Source: Plasmodium malariae (Eukaryota > Apicomplexa > Aconoidasida > Haemosporida > Plasmodiidae). From it: a stretch of DNA of 64,000 nucleotides. Below are positions 1-12,500 of the stretch, one piece after another (positions within the stretch are counted from its first letter, which is position 1; each line of letters begins with the position of its first letter). The DNA lies in assembly GCF_900090045.1 (NCBI RefSeq), contig NC_041788.1, positions 2,413,501-2,477,500 on the forward strand. Direction: 5' to 3'. The position numbers and the translations under genes are program-made. The notes beneath the pieces were generated by a model. It was not told where the DNA came from and searched no databases. It saw only the letters and a program-made list of their open reading frames with translations.

Positions 1-237
1 AATTTTAATATATTTTTGATCACATTATGGGTTATTTTATTTTATTTTTTTATTTTTTCCAAATTTGTTCGAAAAAAGCTGACCTGTTCATGTAATTTTG
101 AATTTTTTTTTTTTTTTTTTGTGAACTTTTAATTTTTGCCTGTAAAATAAAGAATTACCCGCATAAGGAAAATTTTCCTGAGCGATAAAAATAATTCAAA
201 AAAAAAGGAGCTTAATGGAGGAATGAAATAAGAATAC

Positions 238-345
238 ACGTATGTATGTATGTATGTATGTATGCATGTATGTATGTATGCATGTATGTATGTATGTATG
301 TATGCACATATATGTATGTATGTATGTATGTATGCACATATATTA
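238..345. repeat. TATG/TGCA tetranucleotide microsatellite
   Basis: Tandem tatg units with scattered gcatgtatg and gcacatata variants. The short open frame across it (repeats of MYVC) is only a reading of the repeat. Nothing else is recognised in bases 1-420, which are A/T-tract leader sequence upstream of the gene at 421. Confidence 0.9.
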
Positions 346-420
346 TATGCGCGTTAGCAGCGTTTCTACGTATAAGTAACATGTACAGGCTAGGAGTTAG
401 GAGGGCATCAAAAAGTAATC

Positions 421-864
421 ATGTTTAATGTATGCGTTCGAAGGTTCTCTAAAAAAGCTGGATGGTCTTGGTTAAAGAACAGAAGGGGTAGAAAAAAAAT
501 TCTCTTATTTGCGTACCCACCAAAGGAAAGAAGTAATATTGTAAAGCTCACTGATGATAGTGATAAATTAATATTTGTGTGCAATGCAAAGTTACGAGAT
601 AATTTTTTATCAACTGTAAAAAGTATGAAAGAAACTAAGTGTGTTGTAAAAAATAATTCTGTTATTACCCCATGTTTAGTTATATCAAAAGCTAAGTGTC
701 ATACGTTATTGGAAAGTTTTACGTATGATGAAATATTGCATTTAGAAAAGCTCTCTCCAAATATCTTAAAGGCTTTTGAAGAGGCAGAAGGGAAATTAGA
801 GAAAGAAAAAGAGAATAGCATACTGAGCAGACATGAAGCTATTAAATTTAAATTGATGAAATAA
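421..864 (+). CDS. Small basic conserved-type protein, possibly mitochondrial
   Basis: A single-exon frame of 147 residues starts at the ATG at 421. The product has a complex, non-repetitive composition, unlike the noise frames nearby. Its first 30 residues are rich in Arg/Lys, Ser and aromatic residues (MFNVCVRRFSKKAGWSW) with no acidic residue, which resembles a mitochondrial presequence or a ribosomal-protein-like N terminus. The rest is mixed alpha/beta in character and ends in a Glu/Lys-rich helix. I do not recognise the family. A small organellar ribosomal or RNA-binding protein is a guess from size and charge only. The neighbour downstream (DNAAF11) is convergent, with about 380 bases of A/T-rich spacer between. 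Confidence 0.75.
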   Translation: MFNVCVRRFSKKAGWSWLKNRRGRKKILLFAYPPKERSNIVKLTDDSDKLIFVCNAKLRDNFLSTVKSMKETKCVVKNNSVITPCLVISKAKCHTLLESFTYDEILHLEKLSPNILKAFEEAEGKLEKEKENSILSRHEAIKFKLMK

Positions 865-1241
865 AATTTTTGTGCATGCGAATAAAAACTTTTGCTCTAA
901 ACCTTCGACGCGAAAAACGCCATCGAGAGTTGCTATTGCAAAAAATGTTGTAATTAATAAAAAAAAGAAAGAAAAAAAATGTTATTTATGAACACATTAA
1001 AAAGGCCATATACGCGTACACGACAAAAAAGCTATTTGAGTCCTTGTAGCAGAACAGGTGCGTACTTGCTGCATAAAAGAAAAGAATTTTTTTTCTATTT
1101 TCAATTTATAATTCCCGTACTTACATATATGTACATACATACTCGCGTATGTCCTTTTTTATAGGTCATTGTAAATACAATGTTTTAATTCCAGGTTTAG
1201 CTGTATATTTTTTTTTTTAAAATAATTTACAACATTACTTG
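865..1241. other. Intergenic spacer between convergent genes
   Basis: A/T-rich sequence with poly-A and poly-T tracts. The 61-codon frame at 979-1164 is low in complexity and has no supporting feature. Nothing else seen. Confidence 0.6.
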
Positions 1242-3018
1242 TTAAGAATTTCCTTTAGCTATTTTTTCGAGAGGAGGTATTTGACTGATAAGGGATGCAC
1301 AATATTTAGTTTGTTTTTCTTCGAGAAGAAAACTGTCATCCTTTTCGCTGAGGAAAGGTAGCATAAAATTCTTTGAATTCTTCCTTTTGTTCTCTTTAAT
1401 GGAATGATTATTTTTAAAGGATGTACAAGACGAATCAGAAAAAGACGAAGTACGTGAAGATACCGATGACGGTGATGATGACAAGGTTGAGTGAAGTTGA
1501 GCAGTATTTGCATATGTATTAAAATTTTCCCCTTTAAAATAATCCCTTTCAAAAATTTTATTTTTTTTATAATTTTTTTTTCTCATTTTAATGTGTAATT
1601 CTCCAGTATATTTTTTTCTATATATTTTTGTAAAATCAGTTAAAATGCAATCATTTAATTTTATTTGGAATAATTTGTTTTTAATTATGCACCTCACATA
1701 GTTTATGTTTATGTCTATCTTGATTAGGGAGTTACACAAATACTTTGGCAAAAATAATTTCAAATAGGTAAATTTTCTGCTTGAATATTCGTCAAACATG
1801 AACTTGTAATGACCTAAAAGAGGATGGGAAAAAATAAAAATAAAATGACTTTATTGAGACATCTCACTTTATGCGGTCAAACATTTATGCATACGTAAAT
1901 ATATGTGTATACAAATGTGTGAATATGTAAATGGTGCGTCTTATGTGAAAATGATATATAACTCAGAAGGAGCACAACGATGTAGTTTTCGCTTCTCTCC
2001 CATTTTTGCTTTTCTCTCATTTTCTCCCTTTCCTATTTTTGCCTCTCTATTTTGCTTTCCCATTTGGCTAGATAACACACCTTCGTTGCACTGACGAATA
2101 TCTCCCTCATCCGTATATACAGGTAAAATTTCCTTTTCTGCATTTCGATTTTTATTTTTATTTTCATTTTTTTCTTGTTCCATTTCATTTTGTTCTATTT
2201 CTTCATAGATTTCCTTTCTTTTGTTAATGGAATCATACGGTTCGTTTTCGTTAAGTCTACATTTTTTTTTTTCTTCTTCTAGGGTTTTTAAAACAGATAC
2301 AATATTCTGTTTTGATTTTATTCTATCGGACATTAAGATATCAGAACCATCTAGAACTTGTAAATTTTCCAAATGAAATATAATAAAAAATTTTAAGTGC
2401 TCCCAACTGGCACAAGGATTTCCCATCATATATAATTCTTTTAATTTTTCATTTTTTTTTAAATTATTTATGGACCTTTCAATTGTTGAAACGTCGATGA
2501 AATTTAGCGTCAAATCGAGCTACAAAAATGGGAAAAAAAAAAAAAAAAAATTAGGAAAAAACTAACCTTTACGGTGAATTTAGTACGCAAAATTATATGT
2601 CTACTTTCTGCCTCCTAATGTCTAATATGCACTGGTGTGTGCTTGTGCATATGTATGTTACCCCACCCCTTTTCCTTATTTTATTGTTTTATTTTTTTTT
2701 TTATTTATTTTTATATTTTCGGGTTTAACCTTTCTTTTTTCTTACCTTTCTTAAGGATTCGCATTTCTCTAAATTCTCAATAACTGTAATATTATTTAAG
2801 GCCAAATTCAAGTACTCCAATTTTTTCATCTGACTTAAATTTTCAATTTTTTCAATTAAATTATTTTGCAGTAGTAGTATTTTCAAGTTTCTACAATGGA
2901 TGTTAATGCATTCAATTTTCTTAATTTGCAACTGGTGTAACGATATTTCTTCTAACTCTTCAATAAGCCCTTCGTTATGCTCGCTCTTTTTTTTAATCAG
3001 CTCTAAGTCTAACTTCAT
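1242..3018 (-). CDS. DNAAF11: LRRC6/tilB-type axonemal dynein assembly factor, three exons
   Basis: This is a cytoplasmic factor that helps pre-assemble axonemal dynein arms in flagellate eukaryotes. In Plasmodium only the male gamete has an axoneme. Exons read on the minus strand as 3018-2746, 2519-2081 and 1813-1242, with GT-AG borders and matching phases (0, then 1/2), giving 427 residues. Exon 1 has LRR units ([34 protein letters not shown]). The exon 1/2 join completes the next unit (SLRK then LDLTLNFI), followed by an LRR-cap-like [13 protein letters not shown] and VLDGSDI. Exon 3 carries a CS/p23-like beta domain ([17 protein letters not shown], then TGELHIKM), the arrangement of LRRC6. 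The C terminus is Ser-rich. The family call is from motif order and remembered similarity. Splice sites are inferred by eye. Confidence 0.82.
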
Positions 3019-4234
3019 TTTGTTCGGGTAGTACAGTAGGAAAGGGTGTAATCACGTGAATGTTATATGTGTAGACATGAGCGTTATGTTTATAGGTACG
3101 TACACTTATGTGTACATGCTTACGTCATGCGCGTATTTATGCGTGCTTGTATTTTCTACTGCAATTTCTCCTTAACGTAAACTTTTTTTTTTTTTTTTTT
3201 TGATGAACCAAAAAAAATCGAAAAGTATGATCATGCAAACATGTTCCCCCTTTTAATATTATACACTAGTAAAATAAGTCCTTTTAATCTTTTCTCGCTC
3301 GAATTCATTTATACATACGTACATACATGCAAACTTTTTTCCTCGCTGGTTTTTTTCATTTAAGCTCTCCGCACGTGTTCAGCAGTATCATGGAGCGTAA
3401 TAATCTTTTCCTACTCTTTTAACACACATTATTGTGGAATAGCTAAATTGCACCATGCTAGCTTTTAAGTTTTTAATTTTTATTTTGCCAATTCTGCTAA
3501 TTTTCAGTCCTTCCCTTAGCTACATTTTGATATATATCTCTACATTTTGCAGTATTATTTAATTTTTTTTTTTTTTTCCACTGGTTTATTTCGTTCATCC
3601 TTTGGTGTATTATATTTTACGCAATGTGCACAGTGCTACAGAAAAAAGGTAAAAAAAAAAAAAAAGGGAAAAAAGCGGGAAAAAAGAGCAAAAAGAACGA
3701 GAAATAAAAAGCAAAAAGAACGAGAAATAAAAAGCAAAAAGAACGAGAAATAAAAAGTAAAAAGAACGAGAAATAAAAAGTAAAAAGAACGAGAAATAAA
3801 AAGTAAAAAGAACGAGAAATAAAAAGTAAAAAGAACGAGAAATAAAAAGTAAAAAGAACGAGAAATAAAAAGTAAAAAGAACGAGAAATAAAAAGTAAAA
3901 AGAACGAGAAAAAAAAAGGGCATAAATTAATCTACGCCTGCATACAATCGCATGCAGCAAACAATTAGTTTCACGTGTGCATAGTGAACCCAAGCATTTG
4001 TGGTAAGGAGTTATGGGTGCACGACGAAAAGATCTTCAACGTATTAGCGGTAATTGCAAGGATATAGTATATCACTAAATAGTTTGCAGTTAATACATTA
4101 ATACACGAAACCATATTAGGGAAGGGAGTGATGCTATAGTAAGTAGCAGGTACCAATTAAGTGTTCTCTTTTATATATACATATATACATACACAAGTTC
4201 ATACAAATATGTTATTATGTACCAGTACTCATAA
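3019..4234. other. Intergenic region between divergent genes, with 23-bp minisatellite
   Basis: About 1.2 kb between the DNAAF11 start and the gene at 4235, presumably holding both promoters. It contains poly-T runs, the 23-bp repeat at 3697-3912 and non-repetitive sequence from about 3915 to 4230. No gene is supported. The antisense frames across 3610-3993 are readings of the repeat. Confidence 0.6.
3697..3912. repeat. 23-bp purine-rich minisatellite
   Basis: About nine copies of a unit of the form gaacgagaaataaaaagt plus aaaaa, almost purely purine on the plus strand. Early copies have agc in place of agt. It lies in the divergent intergenic region. Confidence 0.9.
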
Positions 4235-6664
4235 ATGATAAGAAGAGGCAAAAAAGTTATCTCAATAATTAATGCATTCTCCAAAAGAAGGGTACAGACG
4301 ATAATTCGTAAAGATGAAGTATATTCAGCAGATAGATATGAAGAGCTAAATTTTTTAGAGAATAAAATAAAAGATAATTTACATAAATTAAAATGTTTAG
4401 AACAAAAGAAAATTCAAAGTGATCGAATAGTTTATAAAAATATATTAAAAGAACTTTTAAAAGAAAAAGAAAATTTCGTTGCTGATGAAATGATTCATTT
4501 TTTGTACATACTAGTATATAATGATTTATATTACTTAGATATATGCTCCAACTTTTTTTCCTATTTTTATGATAAATATTTGTTTTCGAAACGTTATTTC
4601 AATAATGTAAATGTAAATAGCATTATTCACGTTATATATTCCTACTACTTATTTGAAAATTACTACTTCTTAACTTGGCACAAGCGAAATGTTCATACTT
4701 TAAAAAATAATGATAAAAATATTGTCGAAGAAACGGATACACAAACGCTAAAGGGCGTCTTCGAGGACAGCAGCGTTCTGACGCACCCCCGGTTAATCCG
4801 GAAGGATGGGAGGAGCGGCAGGAACAATAGTAGTAGCCCCAATAGTAGTAGCCCCAATAGTAGTAGCCCCAATAGTAGTAGCCCCAATAGTAGTAGCCCT
4901 AGCAGTAGTAGCCCCAATAGTAGTAGCCCTAGCAGTAGTAGCCCCAATAGTAGTAGATTCAATAGTAATAGTCGCAGTAATTGTAGCCGCAATAGTGGAA
5001 GTCGTACGGGAGGAGGTCCGTGGGAAGACAGGGAACACACAAACGGGACTAGCAGATACAGGGACTACTACAATAATGCCGCCTACAGGAGCTTTCATAT
5101 TTACAATTTCTTTTCCCCTTTTATTAACACGAACATAGACTATATAAATAAAAATCATTTGATAAAAATTTTACTGGTCCTATCACAGTATGTGTACAAT
5201 TCTACTATTTGTGGGGTTGCTCAATATGAAGATTGTACTAGCAAAAGGTGTATTAACTCGTTATATAATGATAAGTTTAAAAATGTGGGGAAAATTTTAT
5301 TTACATTAATAGAAGCATTTGTTGAAAAGATTAACATAAAAAAAGATATAAAAAAAGCATATATGCCAGAAACGATAAACGAAAAAGAAATAAAAAAAAA
5401 GAAAGAGAGATATATCAATTTAATCGATAATTCGTACAAGAATTTTATTTACATAGACAACGATTTGAATGAACATAAATTAATTTGTCTTTTTTTTTAC
5501 ATTATTTCAAACATCTTTTATCCAATTTCGGAAAATTTTTTTTTCAAAGGGGGTCATTTATACATAGACGAGATGTCAAATGGTTATACTTCCAGTAAAT
5601 CAACTGAAGAAGCGAAATTAGATCAAAAGGATAAAGATTATATTATATCATTGCGCAAAGACGCAAGTGCTAGCGAAAATTTACGTGCAGATAATGAATC
5701 CATTTTTCCTATAGTGGATATGTTTACAATGCATTATAATACTATAGAAATACGTAATGTATTTTACAAAAACACAGGAAGTGAGAAGACCAGTATTGAA
5801 AATTTTATCATATATAAAAATAATATATTAAAAAATATGAAAAAAAATGTATATCTAGATAGCATATACAGTTTAGAAGTACATTATAAGTTAATTTTTT
5901 TTAAAGCAATTTATTCTTTAAATTTTTTTAAATCCCCTTTTTTGAAATATGTTTATTTGATACATCATTATCAGAAATATAACAGTATCGATTATTTTGA
6001 TTACTGTGAGAGGTTGCATTTTCACAATGATCAAAATGTTCACATCGAAATAGGCAATGCTGATGGTCAGAGCGAAACAAGAAATGTGGAAATGAATCAA
6101 AGTAATATATACAAAGAAGATATTAAAGAAGCATCCGACATAGAGGATATAAAGTACGATAGGATAACTGAGAAAACACGCGAACAATGGCTAAGGAACA
6201 AAATGAAAAACATTTCAAAAAGAGGTTATATTTTCAATAATGAGTATATAAATTTATTGAACGATATTGACTGTAGCATAAGAAACAATTCAACTGAGCA
6301 AACTATAAACACTTTACTTCATATGCATTTGCTAAGATTTATGGATAATCATTTTATAATTTTATTTATATCAAAATTATGTAACAGTACTGATAAATTA
6401 AGAAATGAACACAAAAAGAAAATTAATATTATTATAACATCCTTACTAACATTTCTCTCCTCGCACATAAATTCTCCGAATTTATCTTTTCAAAAAAAAG
6501 CAAAATGCTCCATCAATATTTTCAATCATGTATATTATAACAACAATGTGTATATAAAGCATTTAAAGAAGTTATATGACTTTGTTTTACTTATGTATAA
6601 CAAAAAAGTTTTCAAAAGAAAAAGGAAGGAGTTACTATCTTGGACTAATTATAAGTGCCTCTGA
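4235..6664 (+). CDS. Conserved-type Plasmodium protein, unknown function
   Basis: A single uninterrupted frame of 809 residues begins at an ATG at 4235. The first 26 residues are basic with no acidic residue (MIRRGKKVISIINAFSKRR), compatible with a mitochondrial presequence. The body is Lys/Asn/Tyr-rich and predicted helical, with segments such as NSIIHVIYSYYLFENYYFL and LNFFKSPFLKYVYLIHHY, reminiscent of helical-repeat organellar RNA-binding proteins. No RAP domain or catalytic motif is visible. Residues about 197-240 are a species-specific SSSPN repeat (tagtagccccaa units in DNA). Possible alternative end: a GT inside the last codons could splice to a polypyrimidine acceptor at about 7019 (ctttctt-type tract, tag), adding a short basic tail. 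I prefer the plain stop at 6664. Confidence 0.8.
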   Translation: MIRRGKKVISIINAFSKRRVQTIIRKDEVYSADRYEELNFLENKIKDNLHKLKCLEQKKIQSDRIVYKNILKELLKEKENFVADEMIHFLYILVYNDLYYLDICSNFFSYFYDKYLFSKRYFNNVNVNSIIHVIYSYYLFENYYFLTWHKRNVHTLKNNDKNIVEETDTQTLKGVFEDSSVLTHPRLIRKDGRSGRNNSSSPNSSSPNSSSPNSSSPNSSSPSSSSPNSSSPSSSSPNSSRFNSNSRSNCSRNSGSRTGGGPWEDREHTNGTSRYRDYYNNAAYRSFHIYNFFSPFINTNIDYINKNHLIKILLVLSQYVYNSTICGVAQYEDCTSKRCINSLYNDKFKNVGKILFTLIEAFVEKINIKKDIKKAYMPETINEKEIKKKKERYINLIDNSYKNFIYIDNDLNEHKLICLFFYIISNIFYPISENFFFKGGHLYIDEMSNGYTSSKSTEEAKLDQKDKDYIISLRKDASASENLRADNESIFPIVDMFTMHYNTIEIRNVFYKNTGSEKTSIENFIIYKNNILKNMKKNVYLDSIYSLEVHYKLIFFKAIYSLNFFKSPFLKYVYLIHHYQKYNSIDYFDYCERLHFHNDQNVHIEIGNADGQSETRNVEMNQSNIYKEDIKEASDIEDIKYDRITEKTREQWLRNKMKNISKRGYIFNNEYINLLNDIDCSIRNNSTEQTINTLLHMHLLRFMDNHFIILFISKLCNSTDKLRNEHKKKINIIITSLLTFLSSHINSPNLSFQKKAKCSINIFNHVYYNNNVYIKHLKKLYDFVLLMYNKKVFKRKRKELLSWTNYKCL

Positions 6665-6715
6665 TAGGCGCATGTACACCTGTGGAGTGTGGTCATTCCG
6701 TTTTGTTACCCCCTC

Positions 6716-6718
<3 letters not shown>

Positions 6719-6753
<35 letters not shown>
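6719..6753. repeat. (AC)n microsatellite
   Basis: About 17 uninterrupted AC dinucleotides just after the stop of the 4235-6664 gene. Confidence 0.95.
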
Positions 6754-6756
<3 letters not shown>

Positions 6757-7492
6757 CTTATCATATAATGTCTTATCGTAATTTATATCCTTACGTGTCA
6801 TATTGTAACTTACTATATAACATTTTAATTTGTTTTTATCATTTTATTGTTCTATTTTTTTTTTTGTTTTTTGGGATTTGCTATTATACATACCACAACA
6901 CAACTTCAGTGGAACCACTTGACTCGTTCACTCACTCCGTTGAGTAATATTTTTATGAACATTTTTGTCTCTCCATAACTTCCTAACCAAACTCAAAGAT
7001 TAATTTGCTTTTCTTGTAGCAAAAAGTGCGAAGTGAGAAACAAGAAGAAAATAAGAAGTAAAAAATATGTATGAAATATAAAAAATAGAAGGTAAAAACA
7101 TAAAATATTAATAGCATCTACCGTAAATACGGTGTTTAATTTACTAGTTATTCACGATTTATTCTTAGCGTTAATTTATTCGTTCTCATGTGTGTTCATC
7201 ACGTCATTTCATCTCTAAGTTCATACTATATTTTTTTTTTTTTTAAACATAAAAATGTATTATAAAATATGACTTGTTACTGTTTTGCTTAATGGCAAAT
7301 TTCTGTTTATTATGCTTTAGATTTTGGTAGGCAAGGGGATTTTACTTTATTTTGCTTTACGTTATTTTGCTTAACTATATTTTGCTTTATTTTATTGTGC
7401 TTTATTTTACTTTATCTTATTTTAATTTATTATTTTTTTTTTTTTAGCAAGCTTTTTTTATAGCTTTTTATTTTGCTAGAAATTTTGTACCT

Positions 7493-7750
7493 TGCCGTTT
7501 TGCAGTTTTACCTTGCCGTTTTGCAGTTTTACCTTGCTGCTTTGCAGTTTTACCTTGCCGTTTTGCAGTTTTACCTTGCTGCTTTGCAGTTTTACCTTGC
7601 CGTTTTGCAGTTTTACCTTGCCGTTTTGCAATTTCACCTTGCCGTTTTGCAGTTTTACCTTACCATTTTGCAGTTTTACCTTACCATTTTCTATTTTACC
7701 TTATTTTTTTTACCATTTTCTATTTTACCTTACCATTTTCTATTTTACCT
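7493..7750. repeat. 21-bp pyrimidine-rich minisatellite
   Basis: Repeats of gccgttttgcagttttacctt with gctg and acca variants, decaying to ttctattttacc towards the 3' end. Because 21 is divisible by three, it creates artificial open frames in all plus-strand phases. Confidence 0.9.
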
Positions 7751-9264
7751 TTTTTTTTTTTTTTTTTGCGCAGATGTGTGCAAAAATTAGACATAAAAAA
7801 AAAGTACCAAAATTTGCTTGGTACATTATGTATGCTTTTAAATGAATACTCTAAGGAGAATATACATGAACAAAAAAAAAAAAAAAACAAAAATTCAAGC
7901 GCGAAAAATTGTGTATTATGTATGACAATAAACTTTTAAATTATTCGTTCTCTTTATCTTCGTATATTTACTTATTTATTTGCATAATTACTCATATATT
8001 CGCTTATTTACTCATATGTTCGCATATTTACTCATAGTTTCGCATATTTACTCATTTAATTAATATCATAATTACAACTTTTCTGAGAGAATAATCATAG
8101 ACTATATTTTTTGAATTTTTTTTTTTTTTTTTTTTATCAATTATAATTTTTTACGTACACCTTTTGAATTCATTTGACTTATTACCTATAATTTACCCCA
8201 TACAGAAATAATACTAATAGCTGATTTAAACACTCCTAGATTTTATTTTATTATTTTTGTTTTAATTTATGTTTTTTTTCTTATTTTTAACTTCCTCTTA
8301 ATCTTATCCCTTTATATATTATGTGTACTCCCTTTACCATAAGGTGGCATGGGACACTTGCGATTTCAACCATGAATTTATTGGTGCAAAACGAATAATT
8401 TATACCATGCTTCATGGAAACTTACATATAATATACACATATAAACATATATATATATATATATATATATGCATGTATGTATGTGTGCATTATATTTTAT
8501 ATGAGAGAGGAAGAGAACACAGACTTGAAAAAGCAAACAGTAAAAAAAAGCGAAGAAACAAATAGAGGAGCATACAAAAAAGCATTTATAAAAGAATACA
8601 AAAAAACAATGTTGCAAATAAAAATAAATAATAATTACAGCATAAACAGAAGATAACCCCCCTTAGTTATGCTTTAGTCTGTGGTCATTTATTGCACGGG
8701 ACAAAAGAATTCGTAGTAATATTATTTATTAGCATATTTTCTTAATTTTGAGGCATTTTACAACAAAAAAAGGAGAAAGAGAAAGAGAAACAGAAACGGA
8801 AAGAGAAGGAGAAGGAAATGAATACCAGATTGGCAGTTAACACAAGGTGATTACAATGTTTGCAGAAATACTAACAAAACAGAAAAAAAGGAAAAGAAAA
8901 GAAATAAATATATAAAATAAAAAAAAAAAAAACAAGCGTACAAACAAACAAACAAAATAATCATTTTCAGAAGAGACAATTTCATTATGATACTTGTTTT
9001 ACGTATGTTCATAACTTTACATTGTATATATTTACAATTTAACAAATTATATAGCCTTTTTAGCGAAAATATACCATGTTTTAAACTATATATATTTTAA
9101 TTATGTATGTTTTTAATTTTTTTTTTTTTAATTTATTTGAATTAAGCATACTTAATAGAAATAAATTGTCTTTTAAAAAATAAAAACGTTTATTTTGTTT
9201 GTGTTTTTCTTTTTTTTTCCTCTCCCCCCCTTACTTGACCTCCTTTTTGAGCTTTTGTATGTAT

Positions 9265-9266
<2 letters not shown>

Positions 9267-9311
<45 letters not shown>
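9267..9311. repeat. (TA)n microsatellite
   Basis: Uninterrupted TA dinucleotides in the intergenic region upstream of NEK1. Confidence 0.9.
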
Positions 9312-9316
<5 letters not shown>

Positions 9317-9563
9317 ATACATTTGTATGTACACATGTGCATACCTGTTTGAAGTCTAAACATGTTTGTATACGTATAATGGCATAAGAACAGCCGTTCC
9401 CCTGTTCGTTTTTGTAGTACAGTTATTTGTATGTATATGTACATATATGCATACATATATGCACACACCAATATAGACACAAATACACACACACACAAAC
9501 GCATATACGAAGCTTTATGTACATAACATTATGTACATGTGAAGGAACAGAAAAGCGAGTAAA

Positions 9564-12500
9564 ATGCCGGGCAAGTATGACGATGGGGAGAATCGTTTAA
9601 ACGAATATGAAGTAATAAAAAAAATTGGCAGCGGTAGATTTGGGGAAGTGTTTTTGGTGAAGCATAAAAGGACACAAGAATTTTTTTGTTGGAAAGCTAT
9701 ATCTTATAGGGGTTTAAAAGAAAGAGAAAAATCTCAGTTAGTAATTGAAGTGAATGTAATGAGAGAATTAAAACATAAAAATATTGTTAGATACATTGAT
9801 AGATTTTTAAATAAAGCAAACCAGAAATTATATATATTAATGGAATTTTGTGATGCAGGTGATTTATCAAGAAATATACAAAAATGTTACAAAATGTTTG
9901 GTAAAATAGAAGAGCATGCAATAATAGATATAACTAGACAATTATTACATGCACTTGCATATTGCCATAACTTAAAAGATGGCCCTAATGGAGAAAGGGT
10001 ATTACATCGAGATTTAAAACCGCAAAATATTTTCCTCTCTACAGGTATAAGACATATAGGGAAAATAACAGCTCAAGCAAATAATTTAAGTGGTAGACCA
10101 ATTGCAAAAATTGGTGATTTTGGATTAAGTAAAAATATAGGTATAGAAAGTATGGCACATTCATGTGTTGGTACTCCATATTATTGGTCACCAGAATTAT
10201 TATTACATGAAACAAAAAGTTATGATGATAAGAGTGATATGTGGGCTCTTGGTTGTATTGTATATGAACTATGTTCAGGTAAAACTCCTTTTCATAAAGC
10301 AAATAATTTTGCACAATTAATATCGGAATTAAAAAGAGGACCTGAGTTACCTATTAAAGGGAAATCAAAAGAGTTAAATATTCTAATTAAGAATTTGTTA
10401 AATTTATCAGCTAAGGAAAGACCTAGTGCATTACAGTGTTTAGGTTACCAAATAATTAAAAATGTAGTACCTGCTGTTATTAGCAGAAAGGAAAATACCT
10501 GCCCACAGCTAGCTAATATTGGCACGTGTAAAAATGTAGGTGATAACAATGGTAATAGGGATAACAGTAGTAATAGGGATAACAATGGTAATAGGGATAA
10601 CAATGGTAATAGGGATAACAATGGTAATAGGGATAACAATGGTAGTAATAGTAATATCAATAACATTAATAACATTAATAACATTAATAACATCAGTAAC
10701 ATTAATAGTAACATCAGTAACATTAATAGTAACATCAGTAACATTAATAGTAACATCAGTAACATTAATAGTAATAATAATGCCAAAAATTATGGCATTT
10801 CTCCAAATTTTTTGGTAAATAAAAGAAACAACGAACGGGAAAGAAATTCAAGTTGTTTAAGTAGACAAAGTTCTAACACGATTACGAAGGACAATGTAAA
10901 GTTCAATCATCATAACCATCATATTATTAGTAATACCCCTCATGCGGTGAATGGAAAATATGCTGGCAGGGAAGAAAAGCTAAAAATGTATGATATAGAA
11001 AAAGGGCGGTTAGATGATAAGGAAAAGATGGAGAGGGAACGAGACCAAATGGAGAGGAAGCAAATGGAGAGAAACAGAATTGAGAAAGAGCAGATGGAGA
11101 GAGAACAAATGGAGAGAAACAGAATAGAAAAGGAGAACAATCAAAGGAAAGCCTTGGAAATGAAACTGATGGAGAAGAAGCGTTTGGAAAAGGAGAGATT
11201 GGAGAGGATAGAGAATGAGAAGAAGGAAAGACTAGAACGGGAAAGAATGCAGCGAATTGAGAGGGAAAGAGAAAGGGAACGAGAAAAAGAAAGGGATCGG
11301 GAGAGAGAGTTAGAACTAGAACGTGAACGACTAGAACGAATTGAGAGAGAGAAAATGCAGCAGAGAATGGAGAGAGAGAGGGAGAGAGAAAGGATGGAAA
11401 AAATTCGAAGGGAAAAATTCTTTCTAAAGGGAAGAGATGACAATGACAGTGTTAGAAGCAGTACCAATGTTAGTAGCAGTGCCAATGTTAGCAGAGGTGC
11501 CAATGTTAGTAGAGATACCAATGTTAGTAGAGATACCAATGTTAGTAGCGGAGCCAATGTTAGCAGAGGTGCCAATGTTAGCAGCAGGAACAACGATGAC
11601 ATGGTGAAAAACAGCAGGGTAGGGTACCAGAACGAGGGTACTTATAATAATAATTTTTCAAGGATGAAAGACACATATGCACACATAAATAAATACAAAG
11701 CATACATGATAAATGACAACAGGAAGTCGAATATGTATGATGATGAAAACTTGGATAAATGTGATATGAATAGATATTTAAAAAAAAATTCTGTGAGTAC
11801 AAGCATTTCGAGTAAGAATATGCACAATTATAGTAATAATAGTACGCATCTTAATAATAATTATTCTGCTGCTGAATGCTATAGTGCTTACAATAATAAC
11901 AGTACCTTAAGTCGGTATAGTAGTAATTCGGTGGAAAGTGAAAAATATAAAGGTGATAATAAACAGCGCATGACTATTACAAAGAATGCGAAGGACGTGT
12001 ATAATGAAATTATCAACTCTGGGTATAGAACACCTCCCCAATACGAGAGGAACTACAACGATAGTAGGGGAAACAATAATAGCAACAGTGGTAATAATGA
12101 CGAGGGAATAGGCACGTGTAAAAGCAGCAGAATATCTAACATGTATTTTAACGACAACGCTAGACGAAGTGTTAGTGCAATGCCCCACATGAACAACCTC
12201 AGTCGGCGCAAGTCGAGTGTGTATGTATGTGAAGATGATACATATAATAAAAATAATAATGTGGGAGAAAATAGAGGTTTTAAAAATCTTGAAAAGGACA
12301 GAGAGTACCTACTCGAAAAAAAAAAGTTACTGCTTGAAAAGGATAAGGAAATTTATGAACGAATGAGGCAAACCAATAATTACCCCTACTCAGTGCAGGG
12401 ATATGAAAGGTACACAAAATAAAAAAAAAAAAAAAAAAAAAATTAGCTAGTTATACACACCTCACTGTTGCTTTTTTCTGTGTGCACCCCGAAGATGACA

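Larger units (their letters stand above)
6665..9563. other. Long intergenic region upstream of NEK1
   Basis: About 2.9 kb containing an AC microsatellite (6719-6753), the 21-bp minisatellite (7493-7750), poly-T tracts, a hairpin (7804-7824), a more complex island at 8291-8420 and a TA microsatellite (about 9267-9311). It must hold the NEK1 promoter and 5' UTR. No gene is firmly supported. Confidence 0.6.
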
